64,000 nt of DNA, taken from assembly GCF_009730335.1 (NCBI RefSeq), contig NZ_CP046315.1, forward strand, positions 930,001-994,000, written 5' to 3'. How positions within the stretch are numbered: position 1 is the stretch's first letter; each line of letters starts with the position of its first letter. The DNA is from Schaalia odontolytica. Its GTDB lineage: Bacteria > Actinomycetota > Actinomycetes > Actinomycetales > Actinomycetaceae. The notes beneath the pieces were generated by a model. The model searched no databases, was not told the origin of the DNA, and saw only the letters and a program-made list of their open reading frames with translations. The position numbers and the translations under genes are program-made. Shown here piece by piece: positions 55,747 to 64,000 of the stretch.

Positions 55747-56895
55747 ATGGCCACGCACGATGTCGACGAGACCATCCTTACGCTGATTGGGTCCGGTCAA
55801 GCGGACACCAGGCCCGCGATTGTCAAGCAAACGGGCCTCGCACCATCAACGGTGTCGGCCGCTGTGTCTCGCCTCGTCGAAGCCGGGGTCATCGCGGAAG
55901 CGGAGCACTCTGTTTCCACGGGTGGGCGGCGCGCACGCCGCCTCGTCACCTCCGACGGCGCCGGAGCACTCGCCCTCGTCGAGCTGGGAGCCCACCACGG
56001 CCTCATTGCCCTGACGGACCCCACCCGCGGAGTCGGGCAGGCATTGAGCCTCCTTATCGACATTGCGGAAGGGCCCCAGGCGGTGCTCGACGCTGTCATG
56101 GACGAGGTGTCCCGCCAGGAAGAAGCTGCCGGCGTGCGGGTCGGTGGCATTGCCCTGGCGGTCCCTGGTCCCGTGGACGCGGAGCGCTCTCGCGTGATCC
56201 GCCCCGCCCGTATGCCCGGGTGGGACGGCATCAATGTCGCCGAGGCCGTCACCGAGCAGTGCGGCCTGCCCGCCCTCATTGAGAACGACGCGCGCGCGGG
56301 AGCCATCGGCGAATCCGTCTACCGCCGTCGACTTCAGGGCGTGACCCCCATCGACACGCTTATCTACGTCAAGGCTGGCTCCGCCATCGGCGGCGCCTAC
56401 CTCGTCGATGGCGTGCCGCAGGTGGGGCAGGGCGGACTGGCCGGGGATATCTCGCACATCCCCGTCGAGGCCGCCGCGGGCCGCCCCTGCAAGTGCGGCA
56501 ACGTCGGATGCCTCGAAACGATCGCGTCCGCCGACTCGATCCGAGCAGACCTGGCCGCAGCAGGCCTCGTCTATGAGAACAACGCACAGCTTCTGGCCGC
56601 AGCACGCGACGGTATCCCCGAAGTTGCGACGGCCATCCGCCAGGCGGGCACCCTCCTGGGCCACTGCGTCGCCCACCTCGTGTCCTTCCTGGCACCCCAG
56701 GGAGTCATCGTCGGTGGAGCACTCTCCGCCGTCGACGCCTTCACCGCCGGAGTGCGCGCCGCACTCCACCAATCCTGCCTCCCCTCGATCATGGAACACC
56801 TCGTGATCGAATCGTCTCGATCAGGGCGCGAAGCGGCGCTCTGGGGGCTCTCGACACTTACCCCCTCGAAGATCTCAAAGGAGAATCGCTCATGA
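55747..56895 (+). CDS. ROK-family transcriptional repressor
   Basis: 382 residues, preceded by AGAGGAGG. An N-terminal winged helix (residues about 5-65: TRPAIVKQTGLAPSTVSAAVSRLVEAGVI) is joined to a ROK domain lacking kinase-like glucose phosphorylation features but retaining the zinc motif KCGNVGCLE. NagC/Mlc-type proteins of this class sense amino sugars or their phosphates. Divergent from the peptide importer and four bases overlapping the M81 gene, so it probably controls both units and itself. Confidence 0.88.
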   Translation: MATHDVDETILTLIGSGQADTRPAIVKQTGLAPSTVSAAVSRLVEAGVIAEAEHSVSTGGRRARRLVTSDGAGALALVELGAHHGLIALTDPTRGVGQALSLLIDIAEGPQAVLDAVMDEVSRQEEAAGVRVGGIALAVPGPVDAERSRVIRPARMPGWDGINVAEAVTEQCGLPALIENDARAGAIGESVYRRRLQGVTPIDTLIYVKAGSAIGGAYLVDGVPQVGQGGLAGDISHIPVEAAAGRPCKCGNVGCLETIASADSIRADLAAAGLVYENNAQLLAAARDGIPEVATAIRQAGTLLGHCVAHLVSFLAPQGVIVGGALSAVDAFTAGVRAALHQSCLPSIMEHLVIESSRSGREAALWGLSTLTPSKISKENRS

Positions 56896-58349
56896 CCAAG
56901 CCCCGCATCGCGGTTGCCGGCATCCACATCGAATCCTCGACGTTCACCCCCTACATCTCGACCGCCGACGACTTCATCGTCACCCGCGGCGAGGAACTGA
57001 TGGACCGCTTCTACTGGCGCGACGAGGACTGGGCCACCCAGATCGAGTGGATCCCCGTCCTGCACTCGCGCGCCCTGCCCGGCGGTGTCGTCGAGCGTGG
57101 CGCCTACGACGCCTGGAAGGCTGAGATCCTTGAGGGCCTCGCGGCCGCCGGCCCCCTCGACGGCCTCTTCTTCGACATCCACGGCGCCATGAGTGTCCAG
57201 GGCATGGACGACGCCGAGGGCGACCTCATCAACGCCATCCGCGGCGTCATCGGCCCCGATCCCATGGTCAGCGCCTCGATGGACCTGCACGGAAACGTCT
57301 CCCAGGACCTCTTCGACGGCTGCGACATCCTCACCTGCTACCGCCTCGCACCCCATGAGGACGCTCTCGAGTCGCGCCGTCGCGCCGCATACAACCTGGG
57401 CATGCGCCTCCTCAACGGCCAGCCGAAGCCCGTCAAGGCCCTCGTCCACGTCCCCGTCCTGCTCCCGGGCGAGAAGACCTCGACCCGCATCGAACCCGCC
57501 AAGTCCCTCTACAAGATGATCGACCCCATCGAAGCGATGGACGGCATCCTGGACGCCGCGATCTGGATCGGCTTCGCGTGGGCTGACCAGCCGCGCTGCA
57601 AGGGCGCTGTCGTCGTCACGGGTGACGACGCGGAGCTCGTCAAGGAACAGGCCGAGCGCATCGGCCAGTACTTCTGGGACGTGCACGACCGCTTCGAGTT
57701 TGTGGCCCCCGTTGCTTCCATGGAAGAGTGCCTGGCAGCCGCCGAGGAGGGCCCCAAGCCCTTCTTCATCTCGGACTCCGGCGACAACCCGGGTGCCGGC
57801 GGCGCCGACGACGTGACGGTCGCGCTCGCGGCCCTGCTCGCGTGGAAGCCCGTCCAGGAGGCGACGCTCGACGTCATCTACGCCTCGATCATCGATCCTG
57901 CCGCGGCCGCCGTTGCGTGGGAGGCTGGTGTCGGCGCCGAGGTCGACCTCGAGGTCGGTGGACACATTGACACCCGCGAGCCTGGCCCGCTGAACGTCCA
58001 CGCCACGGTCGAGGCCCTCGCCGACGACCCGATGGGTGGCCACACCGCGCTGCTGCGCACGGGCGGCCTGCGCTTCATCATTACGACGAACCGCAATCAG
58101 TACACGATGTACAGCCAGTTCGAGCTGCTTGGCGTGGATATCACCACCGCCGACGTCGTTGTCGTCAAGATCGGTTACCTGGAGCCCGACCTGTACGAGA
58201 CCCAGAAGGGCTGGCTCATGGCGCTGACCCCCGGTGGCGTTGATCAGGACCTCATCCGCCTCGGTCACCACAAGATTGAGCGCCCGATGTTCCCCTTTGA
58301 TCCGGATATGGCAGATCCCGATCTGAATGCTCAGGTCGTCGTACCATGA
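56892..58349 (+). CDS. M81-family metallopeptidase (MlrC-like)
   Basis: 485 residues, ATGA overlap with the regulator; AAAGGAGA precedes it. It begins KPRIAVAGIHIESSTFTPY, the HxESxTFxP motif of MlrC; further on are GLFFDIHGAMSVQGMDDAEGDL, MDLHGNVS and ADQPRC, with His and Asp residues for a mononuclear zinc site, and ISDSGDNPGAGGADD of the C-terminal domain. MlrC was described for microcystin degradation, but most homologues sit beside peptide importers and probably process small unusual peptides or amides. The length is normal for the family. Confidence 0.88.
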   Translation: MTKPRIAVAGIHIESSTFTPYISTADDFIVTRGEELMDRFYWRDEDWATQIEWIPVLHSRALPGGVVERGAYDAWKAEILEGLAAAGPLDGLFFDIHGAMSVQGMDDAEGDLINAIRGVIGPDPMVSASMDLHGNVSQDLFDGCDILTCYRLAPHEDALESRRRAAYNLGMRLLNGQPKPVKALVHVPVLLPGEKTSTRIEPAKSLYKMIDPIEAMDGILDAAIWIGFAWADQPRCKGAVVVTGDDAELVKEQAERIGQYFWDVHDRFEFVAPVASMEECLAAAEEGPKPFFISDSGDNPGAGGADDVTVALAALLAWKPVQEATLDVIYASIIDPAAAAVAWEAGVGAEVDLEVGGHIDTREPGPLNVHATVEALADDPMGGHTALLRTGGLRFIITTNRNQYTMYSQFELLGVDITTADVVVVKIGYLEPDLYETQKGWLMALTPGGVDQDLIRLGHHKIERPMFPFDPDMADPDLNAQVVVP

Positions 58350-59278
58350 GCGCCGTCAAGGATTCCGCGGGCCCGGTATTTGCGGGCATCGACATCGGCG
58401 GCACATCCATCAAGTGGATGATCGTCGATGAGGCGGGCGCGATCCTCACTCAGGGAAACGAGCCGACGGACCGCGAGGCCGTGGCCGAGCAGGTGGGACG
58501 AATCGGCGCGCGACTCGCGAGCGACTATCCGGGACTGGTCGGTTTCGGCCTGATCTGCCCCGGCCTCGTCGATGAGGAGAGCGGGATCGTCGTGTATGCG
58601 GCGAACCTTGAGCTGCGCGGCGTCCAGCTGGCCCGCGCGGTCGAGGACGCCACGGGCGTACCTGCTGCACTCATGCACGACGGGCGCGCCGCCGGCCTGG
58701 CTGAGGGACTCCTCGGCGCGGGCCGAGGGGCTTCCTCCTTCCTCATGATGCCCATCGGTACCGGCATCTCTGTGGCCCTCATGCTCGGTGACAACCTGTG
58801 GAGTGGTGCGACGTTTAGCGCCGGTGAAGTCGGGCACGCGCCCGTTTTCCCCGGTGGTGAGTCCTGCCGTTGTGGGTCGCGTGGGTGCCTGGAGGTCTAC
58901 GCCTCGGCGAAGGGCATCGCCCGACGCTACGAGCAGGCGACCGGAGAGGACATCGGTGCGAAGGCCGTCGAGGCCGGCATCGGTACCGACCCGGTCGCGA
59001 CCGAGGTATGGGACACCGCGGTTCGTGCACTCGCGCTATCTCTCACCCACATGACGCTCACCGTCGACGTTGAGCGCATCATCATCGGCGGCGGCCTGTC
59101 GCACGCGGGCGAGAACCTGCTGGCGCCGCTGCGCGAGGAATTCGCTTCGATGCTGACATTCCGTGACGCTCCCGAGATCGTCCGCGCATCCCTCGGGGGT
59201 GCGGGTGGTCGCTGGGGCGCCGCGATCCTCGCTGCCCGCGTGGGCGGCTCGACGTGCTACGAGAGGTGGCAGCCGTGA
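58346..59278 (+). CDS. ROK-family sugar kinase
   Basis: 310 residues, overlapping the previous gene by four bases. Phosphate-1 motif GIDIGGTSIKWMIVDEAG is an intact ATP site, catalytic Asp in the PAALMHDGRAAG segment (usually NDVNAA/NDANAA, here MHDGRAAG), zinc motif EVGHAPVFPGGESCRCGSRGCLEVYAS. The substrate is unknown: glucose, N-acetylglucosamine, ManNAc or MurNAc-like sugars are all possible. The neighbours CutC and NagB favour an amino sugar. Confidence 0.88.
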   Translation: MSAVKDSAGPVFAGIDIGGTSIKWMIVDEAGAILTQGNEPTDREAVAEQVGRIGARLASDYPGLVGFGLICPGLVDEESGIVVYAANLELRGVQLARAVEDATGVPAALMHDGRAAGLAEGLLGAGRGASSFLMMPIGTGISVALMLGDNLWSGATFSAGEVGHAPVFPGGESCRCGSRGCLEVYASAKGIARRYEQATGEDIGAKAVEAGIGTDPVATEVWDTAVRALALSLTHMTLTVDVERIIIGGGLSHAGENLLAPLREEFASMLTFRDAPEIVRASLGGAGGRWGAAILAARVGGSTCYERWQP

Positions 59279-59955
59279 CGACTGTAGAGATTTGCGTGGA
59301 AGATGCCGTGGGCGTGCGCCGCGCGCGCGACGGGGGAGCGGATCGCATCGAGATCTGCACCGACCTATCGTGCGGCGGCCTGACCCCCGCATTCGACGAG
59401 GTGGCCGCCGCCCTTGAGGTGGCGCCCGCTGGTGGCGTTCAGGTGCTCGTGCGCCCGCGCCCCGGGGACTTCGTGCATACGCGCGAAGAGGTCGATCGCA
59501 TCGCCTCCGATATCGTGACCCTCTCGTCGATCGGTCGTGGATCGGACGTGCGCCTCGGCTTCGTCGTTGGCGTCATTACCCGCGACGGGCAGATCGACGT
59601 GAACGCGGCCGCGCGCCTGCGGGACACAGCCGAGGACGCGCCGCTGACCTTCCACCGTGGTTTCGACCAGGTTGCGGATCAGGATCGCGGTCTCGACGTT
59701 CTCATGGAACTCGGTTACGACCGTGTGCTGACGACGGGTGGAGATCCGGCCGTCGCGCAGCCGGACGCCCTCGCCCGTCTCGTCGAGCGCGGGGGAGACG
59801 ACATCATCATCCTGGTGTCGGGTGGCCTGCGCGCTCATAACGTCGCCGAGGTCGTGGCTGCCTCGGGAGCACGCGAGGTCCACATGCGCGCTCCCGGAAC
59901 CTCAGGAACCGATCAGGCGGAGGTCGAGCGAATCGTCGCTGCCCTGCACGGATAA
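59275..59955 (+). CDS. cutC: CutC-family TIM-barrel protein
   Basis: 226 residues from GTG 59275, overlapping the kinase stop. CutC family signatures: VEICVEDAVGVRRARDGGADRIEIC, the conserved LSCGGLTPAF, VLVRPRPGDFVHT, GFVVGVITRDGQID, TFHRGFDQVAD, VLTTGGDP and ILVSGGL. The name comes from copper tolerance, but the family is widely thought to have another catalytic role, and clusters such as this, with an amino-sugar kinase and NagB, fit that view. Length is typical. Confidence 0.9.
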   Translation: MTTVEICVEDAVGVRRARDGGADRIEICTDLSCGGLTPAFDEVAAALEVAPAGGVQVLVRPRPGDFVHTREEVDRIASDIVTLSSIGRGSDVRLGFVVGVITRDGQIDVNAAARLRDTAEDAPLTFHRGFDQVADQDRGLDVLMELGYDRVLTTGGDPAVAQPDALARLVERGGDDIIILVSGGLRAHNVAEVVAASGAREVHMRAPGTSGTDQAEVERIVAALHG

Positions 59956-59983
59956 CCCAGCTCACACGTTTCCAAAAAATCTT

Positions 59984-60008
59984 CGTCGATTCGTCTGATA
60001 AATCGACG
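59984..60008. promoter_or_regulatory. Inverted repeat before nagB
   Basis: CGTCGATT (59984-59991) and AATCGACG (60001-60008) form a perfect 8-bp inverted repeat, 9-base spacer, upstream of TAAGGT (60018-60023) and the nagB ATG. A related TTTCGACGAA word lies at 55636-55645 in front of the ROK regulator. It may be a binding site for that regulator. Confidence 0.4.
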
Positions 60009-60030
60009 TCAGCCGTGTAAGGTTAAACAC

Positions 60031-60804
60031 ATGAGAATTGGAATTTTCAACGACGAAGATCAGATCGCATCCCTCGCAGCGGACCGCATCCTCGAGGTGT
60101 ACCGCGCTAAGCCGAACTTCGTGCTCGGCCTGGCCACCGGCTCCTCGCCGCTCAAGCTCTACGCAGAGCTCGTGCGCCGCTACGAGGCCGGTCAGATCTC
60201 CTTTGCCCAGGTTCGTTCCTACAACCTCGACGAGTATGTGGGCCTGCCCCGCGACCACTACGAGGGCTACGCGAACTTCATCCACCGCAACCTCGTCGAC
60301 CTCGTCGACATGCCCGAGGGTGCGGCACACGGACCCGACGGCTGGTGCGATGACCTTGAGGCCGGCGCTGCCGCCTACGACGAGGCCATCAAGGCCGACG
60401 GCGGCATCGACATTCAGGTCCTCGGCATCGGCTCTGATGGCCACATCGGCTTCAATGAGCCCGGCGGCACCCTTGCGTCGCGCACCCACGTGGGCGTCCT
60501 GACCGAGCAGACCCGCCGCGACAACGCCCGCTTCTTCGATGGCGACATCGACCAGGTCCCCACGCACTGCGTGACTCAGGGCCTGGGCACGATCATGGAC
60601 TCGCGCGCCCACATCTTCATCGCCACGGGTGAAGGCAAGGCCGACGCGGTCAAGGCCATGATCGAGGGTGGCGTCACCCAGCGCTGGCCCGCGTCCATCC
60701 TCCAGCACCACCCCGACGTCACCGTGCTCCTCGACGAGGCCGCCGCCTCCAAGCTCGAGCTCGCAGACTTCTACAGGGAGGTCTGGGAGAAGGAACACCT
60801 GTGA
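60031..60804 (+). CDS. nagB: Glucosamine-6-phosphate deaminase
   Basis: 257 residues. Converts glucosamine 6-phosphate to fructose 6-phosphate and ammonia. Typical start MRIGIFNDEDQIASLAADRI, phosphate loop LGLATGSSPLKLY, catalytic base in SYNLDEYVGL, the GIGSDGHIGFNEPG signature with the His and Asp, and SRTHVGVLTEQTRRDNARFF. It has its own possible promoter and its mRNA may be leaderless: no ribosome-binding site is seen before ATG. It closes the catabolic cluster by feeding the product to glycolysis. Confidence 0.95.
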   Translation: MRIGIFNDEDQIASLAADRILEVYRAKPNFVLGLATGSSPLKLYAELVRRYEAGQISFAQVRSYNLDEYVGLPRDHYEGYANFIHRNLVDLVDMPEGAAHGPDGWCDDLEAGAAAYDEAIKADGGIDIQVLGIGSDGHIGFNEPGGTLASRTHVGVLTEQTRRDNARFFDGDIDQVPTHCVTQGLGTIMDSRAHIFIATGEGKADAVKAMIEGGVTQRWPASILQHHPDVTVLLDEAAASKLELADFYREVWEKEHL

Positions 60805-60826
60805 GATAGGTTCCCCACCCGACTTC

Positions 60827-60856
60827 GCCCCGGCCTCGTCAATGCGAGGCCGGGGC
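60827..60856 (+). terminator. Terminator of nagB
   Basis: Perfect 12-bp stem GCCCCGGCCTCG / CGAGGCCGGGGC with a 6-base loop, followed by CTTATT. Confidence 0.8.
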
Positions 60857-60925
60857 CTTATTGTGAGCGTCGCTTCTTCGCTCCCGGCGCACGCGTGCCA
60901 CCCGTTGGAAGCACACCTCGGCACG

Positions 60926-60931
60926 TACAAT
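60926..60931 (+). promoter_or_regulatory. -10 element of the DUF3039 gene
   Basis: TACAAT ends seven bases before the ATG at 60939, indicating a leaderless transcript. A TTGGAA hexamer at 60905 could serve as -35 (15-base spacing). Confidence 0.55.
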
Positions 60932-60938
60932 GGACCCC

Positions 60939-61271
60939 ATGCGTAATGCCCTCGACGAACCCACCGGTCCCTCCGCGCCCTCCGGTCCCTCCACCGCGTC
61001 CTCGACCGGCCTGCTGGAGCGTACCGAGACCCGCAAGGAGCGCACCGGCGGGGACGGCGACCGCTTCGCCCACTTCGTGCGCAAGGACAAGGCGAACTCG
61101 TCCATGGTGACGGGGCAGCCCGTCGTTGCCCTGTGCGGCAAGGTGTGGATTCCCACCCGCGACGCCTCGCAGTACCCGGTGTGCCCCACCTGCAAGGAGC
61201 TGCGTGACTCAATGGGAAAGAACGGGCGTAACTGGCCCTTCTCCGACGGCGGAAAGGGCTCCGACAAGTGA
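60939..61271 (+). CDS. DUF3039 family protein
   Basis: 110 residues if translation starts at ATG 60939, the start expected for a leaderless message from the TACAAT above; an ATG at 60930 overlaps that hexamer. The N-terminus is Pro/Ser-rich; the conserved part is DRFAHFVRKDKANSSMVTGQPVVALCGKVWIPTRDASQYPVCPTCKELRD. Two Cys (PVCPTC) and ALCGKVW look like a zinc ribbon. The family is restricted to actinobacteria and nearly always precedes the helicase gene with which it overlaps here (GTGA). Function unknown; it may act with the helicase. Confidence 0.85.
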   Translation: MRNALDEPTGPSAPSGPSTASSTGLLERTETRKERTGGDGDRFAHFVRKDKANSSMVTGQPVVALCGKVWIPTRDASQYPVCPTCKELRDSMGKNGRNWPFSDGGKGSDK

Positions 61272-63010
61272 GCGAGACGACCCGGCGCGCACCCGTTGGC
61301 AGGCTGCGCGCCTGGCAGGCTGCTGCCCTGGATCGCTACATGGCGACGTCCCCGCGTGACTTCCTGGCTGTCGCAACGCCGGGCGCAGGTAAGACGACAT
61401 TCGCCCTGACGCTTGCGACCGAGCTGATCGCCCGCGGCATCGTCGACAAGCTCACCGTCGTGTGCCCCACCGAGCACCTCAAGGGACAGTGGGCCTCGAG
61501 CGCCGCGCGCTTCGGCATCCACATCGACCCCGACTTTACGAACTCGCAGGGCGTGGCCGGCTCGCACTTCGATGGCGTGGCTGTCACCTACGCGCAGATT
61601 GGCTCCAACCCGGCCGTTCACGCGGCGCGCACCCGTGCCTACCGTACCCTCGTCATCCTCGACGAAATTCACCACGCCGGCGACTCCCTGTCGTGGGGCG
61701 ATGGCGTGCGCGAGGCCTTCACGGACGCGACGCGGCGCCTAGCACTGACGGGTACGCCCTTCCGCTCCGATACCTCTCCGATTCCCTTCGTCACCTACGA
61801 GGAGGACGAGGAGGGCATCCGACGCTCGCGCGCCGACTATACCTACGGCTACGGGGACGCCCTCAAGGATGGCGTCGTTCGTCCCGTCCTGTTCATGTCC
61901 TACTCGGGGCAGATGGCCTGGCGCACCAGCGCGGGCGACGAGGTGAGCGCCCGCCTGGGTGAGCCTCTCACCAAGGACATGATGAAGCAGGCCTGGCGCA
62001 CCGCGCTGGATCCCAAGGGCGAGTGGATTCCCGCCGTCCTGCGCGCCGCCGATATGCGCCTCGAAGAGGTGCGCCGCGCCGTGCCCGACGCGGGCGGCCT
62101 TGTCATCGCCTCCAACCAGGAGCACGCACGCGCCTACGCCCGCCACCTGCGCCTGATCACCGGCAAGGCCCCCACGGTCGTCCTGTCCGACGACGCGGAT
62201 GCCTCCGACCGCATCTCCGAGTTCGCCGACTCCACCGACAAGTGGATGGTCGCCGTGCGCATGGTGTCCGAGGGCGTCGACGTGCCCCGCCTCGCGGTCG
62301 GCGTCTACGCGACCAACGCCTCCACGCCGCTGTTCTTCGCTCAGGCCATCGGCCGCTACGTACGAGCCCGTCGTCGCGGCGAGACGGCCACCGTCTTCAT
62401 CCCTTCCGTTGTACCCCTGCTGACGCTCGCCGGCGGCATGGAGGTCGAGCGCGACCATGCGCTGGATCGCCCCAAGCGCGACGAGGCCAGCGAAGACGAC
62501 ATGTGGAATCCTGAGGATGCGCTTGTCGCGGCCGCGAACCGCGAGGAGAGAGCTTCCTCCGACCTGCTCTCCCAGTTCGAGGTCCTGGGCGCGGACGCCG
62601 AGTTCGACGGGGTCCTCTTCGACGGTGCCGCATGGGGCGCCGGCGCCGAAGTAGGCTCCGAGGAAGAGCAGGAATACCTGGGTATTCCGGGCCTGCTGGA
62701 CGCCGACCAGGTGACGACCCTGCTGCGCGCTCGCCAGGCCGACCAGGTTGCCGCGCAGAAGAAGACCCGCGCCGCGCAGAAGATGCGCGAAGAGAATGCC
62801 GGCATCCCCGCCCACAAGCTGCGTGCCGCCAAGCGCAAGGAGCTTCAGCACCTGGTCTCCACGTGGTCGCGCCGCTCCGGCGAGACCCACGCGACCATTC
62901 ACTCGCGCCTGCGTTCGCGCTGCGGCGGCCCCGAGGTTGCCCAGGCCACGACCGAGCAGATCGAGGCCCGCATCGCCCTGCTGCGCGAGTGGTTTGTCGG
63001 CCGCCACTGA
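61268..63010 (+). CDS. Superfamily 2 DEAD/DEAH-box helicase
   Basis: 580 residues from GTG 61268. Helicase motifs: Q-like LRAWQAAALDRYM, motif I VATPGAGKTTFAL, motif II VILDEIHHAGD, motif III ALTGTPFR, motif V-VI MVSEGVDVPRLAVGVYATNASTPLFFAQAIGRYVRARRRGE. The DEIH box places it with the XPB/RecG-like DExH group. The C-terminal about 170 residues are Glu/Ala-rich and without a clear domain, as in actinobacterial homologues. It follows the DUF3039 gene. Role in DNA repair or RNA metabolism is not established. Confidence 0.88.
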   Translation: MSETTRRAPVGRLRAWQAAALDRYMATSPRDFLAVATPGAGKTTFALTLATELIARGIVDKLTVVCPTEHLKGQWASSAARFGIHIDPDFTNSQGVAGSHFDGVAVTYAQIGSNPAVHAARTRAYRTLVILDEIHHAGDSLSWGDGVREAFTDATRRLALTGTPFRSDTSPIPFVTYEEDEEGIRRSRADYTYGYGDALKDGVVRPVLFMSYSGQMAWRTSAGDEVSARLGEPLTKDMMKQAWRTALDPKGEWIPAVLRAADMRLEEVRRAVPDAGGLVIASNQEHARAYARHLRLITGKAPTVVLSDDADASDRISEFADSTDKWMVAVRMVSEGVDVPRLAVGVYATNASTPLFFAQAIGRYVRARRRGETATVFIPSVVPLLTLAGGMEVERDHALDRPKRDEASEDDMWNPEDALVAAANREERASSDLLSQFEVLGADAEFDGVLFDGAAWGAGAEVGSEEEQEYLGIPGLLDADQVTTLLRARQADQVAAQKKTRAAQKMREENAGIPAHKLRAAKRKELQHLVSTWSRRSGETHATIHSRLRSRCGGPEVAQATTEQIEARIALLREWFVGRH

Positions 63011-63047
63011 CGCGCACTCCCGCAGCACTGTCCGCGCCCTGATGCAT

Positions 63048-63099
63048 AACGAGCCCCGTCCTCATCCCTCCGAGAGAAGGACGAGGCCGGGGCTTCGTT
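63048..63099. terminator. Bidirectional terminator between helicase and pncB
   Basis: AACGAGCCCCG pairs with CGGGGCTTCGTT, with an extra CCTC/GAGG inner stem, between two convergent genes. Confidence 0.75.
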
Positions 63100-63115
63100 C
63101 AGTGAGAGGTGGGGG

Positions 63116-64000
63116 TCAGTCGACCTGCTCGTAGCGCGTGGGGATTGCGACCTCGCCCTCGGACAGGCGCCACGCCTGGTAGGGCAGCTCGTTGCGGGCG
63201 CGCAGGTGGTGCTCCTGGGCGCGGGACAGTGCCTCGGGGCCCCAGGCTTCGGTGTCGATCTGACCGCCGCGGACCAGCTGGACCTGCAGCGGGCGGGCGC
63301 CCCGCTCGGCCAGTAGAGCCTGGCCCTCCTCGAAGGACATGCCAACGAGCAGGAGTTCCTCGGTTGCGTAGCCGTCCTCGCCCATGACGCGGCCGGCAAC
63401 CTTGCGTCCGCCGACCGTGGACTTCGACTCGGCCTTCTTGGCCACGGAAACGATCTGGCCGTTGCTATCCTCGCGCTGGACAACCTTGTAGACCAGGGCG
63501 GCCGTCGGGACGCCCGAGCCCGTCACGAGCTTGGTGCCCACGCCGTAGGAGTCCACGGGGGCCGCGCCCAGGGCGGCGATCGCGTACTCGTCCAGGTCGG
63601 AAGTCACCGTGATCTTCGTGGTGGTCGCGCCCATCGCGTCGAGCTGTCCGCGCACCTTGAACGCCTCAGCGACGAGGTCGCCGGAGTCCAGGCGCACCGC
63701 GCCCAGCTCGCCGCCGGCAGCACGCGCTGCCTCGACCGCGTTGATGACGCCCTGCCTGATGTCGTAGGTGTCCACGAGCAGGGTCGTGCCCGTGCCCAGC
63801 TTGGCGACCTGAGAGTCGAAGGCGTCGCGTTCGGTGTCATGCAGGAGCGTGAACGCGTGGGCGGCTGTGCCGATGCAACGGATGCCGTAGCGCTTGGCTG
63901 CCTCGAGGTCGGAGGTGCCCTGGAAGCCGCCGATGATGGCGGCGCGGGCGGCGGAGACCGCGGCGCGCTCGTGGGCACGGCGAGCACCCATGTCCATGCA
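63116..64000 (-). CDS. pncB: Nicotinate phosphoribosyltransferase (5' end outside window)
   Basis: C-terminal 294 residues or so of the enzyme that joins nicotinate and PRPP to nicotinate mononucleotide in the NAD salvage pathway. Recognisable: MGARRAHERAAVSAARAAIIGGFQGTSDLEAAKRYGI with GTAAHAF, LVDTYD, VRLDSGDLVAEAFKVRGQLD, ITVTSDLDEYAI and SYGVGTKLVTGSGVPTAALVYKVVQ, which contribute the PRPP and nicotinate sites. The frame is open to the window end, so the start lies on the minus strand beyond 64000. Confidence 0.95.
   Translation of the reverse strand, partial: CMDMGARRAHERAAVSAARAAIIGGFQGTSDLEAAKRYGIRCIGTAAHAFTLLHDTERDAFDSQVAKLGTGTTLLVDTYDIRQGVINAVEAARAAGGELGAVRLDSGDLVAEAFKVRGQLDAMGATTTKITVTSDLDEYAIAALGAAPVDSYGVGTKLVTGSGVPTAALVYKVVQREDSNGQIVSVAKKAESKSTVGGRKVAGRVMGEDGYATEELLLVGMSFEEGQALLAERGARPLQVQLVRGGQIDTEAWGPEALSRAQEHHLRARNELPYQAWRLSEGEVAIPTRYEQVD

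Overview
The window is GC-rich actinobacterial chromosome. Overlapping ATGA/GTGA gene junctions, apparently leaderless genes, the prfB-ftsE-ftsX-smpB-ssrA order, a Tad pilus locus of the actinobacterial type, and secreted proteins ending in choline-binding-type GW repeats together suggest an oral or gut member of the Actinomycetaceae, most like Schaalia (formerly Actinomyces) odontolytica. This identification rests on gene content and style, not on a database match.

Layout. 1-2792: end of a Tad/Flp pilus operon (tadB partial, tadC, small membrane protein, two TadE-like pseudopilins, a TadG-like protein). 2865-14567: housekeeping block with gdhA, prfB, ftsE, ftsX, a coiled-coil M23 hydrolase, smpB, two YhgE/Pip membrane proteins and the tmRNA gene. 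14573-16230: accessory segment with an array of 11-bp motifs on a 19-bp pitch and an IS256-type element whose transposase carries two out-of-frame patches. 16354-18687: persulfide-responsive operon (CoA-disulfide reductase-rhodanese fusion, CstR-like repressor, small Cys-rich protein), with a near-ideal promoter whose spacer contains the repressor palindrome. 18811-23046: small genes plus an AT-rich island holding an ApeA-like (HEPN) candidate antiphage gene, flanked by 80-bp direct repeats. 23353-37597: three very large secreted proteins (two C5a-peptidase/lactocepin-like subtilases and one BspA-like leucine-rich repeat protein) sharing exchanged modules and cell-surface binding repeats. The second subtilase gene is flanked by two copies of a ~203-bp intergenic element that looks like a structured RNA with compensatory base changes.

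38462-40402: purine permease fused to a degenerate OHCU-decarboxylase (UraD-like) domain. 40568-48122: a LacI regulator with araD, araA and a ChvE-GguA-GguB type sugar ABC transporter, with TTAACGTTAA-type operators before both transcription units; no araB kinase is present. 48611: HU. 49689-60804: a divergent locus with an oligopeptide-type ABC importer on the minus strand, and on the plus strand a ROK repressor, an M81/MlrC-like peptidase, a ROK sugar kinase, CutC and NagB. It is probably a catabolic system for an amino-sugar-peptide compound. 60939-63010: a DUF3039 protein and a superfamily 2 helicase. 63116-64000: the end of nicotinate phosphoribosyltransferase.

The main unexplained signals are the duplicated structured RNA-like element around the second subtilase gene, the 19-bp-pitch inverted motif array that occurs twice (14653-14757 and 38045-38130), the ApeA-like island, and the permease fusion that has lost its expected catalytic histidine.
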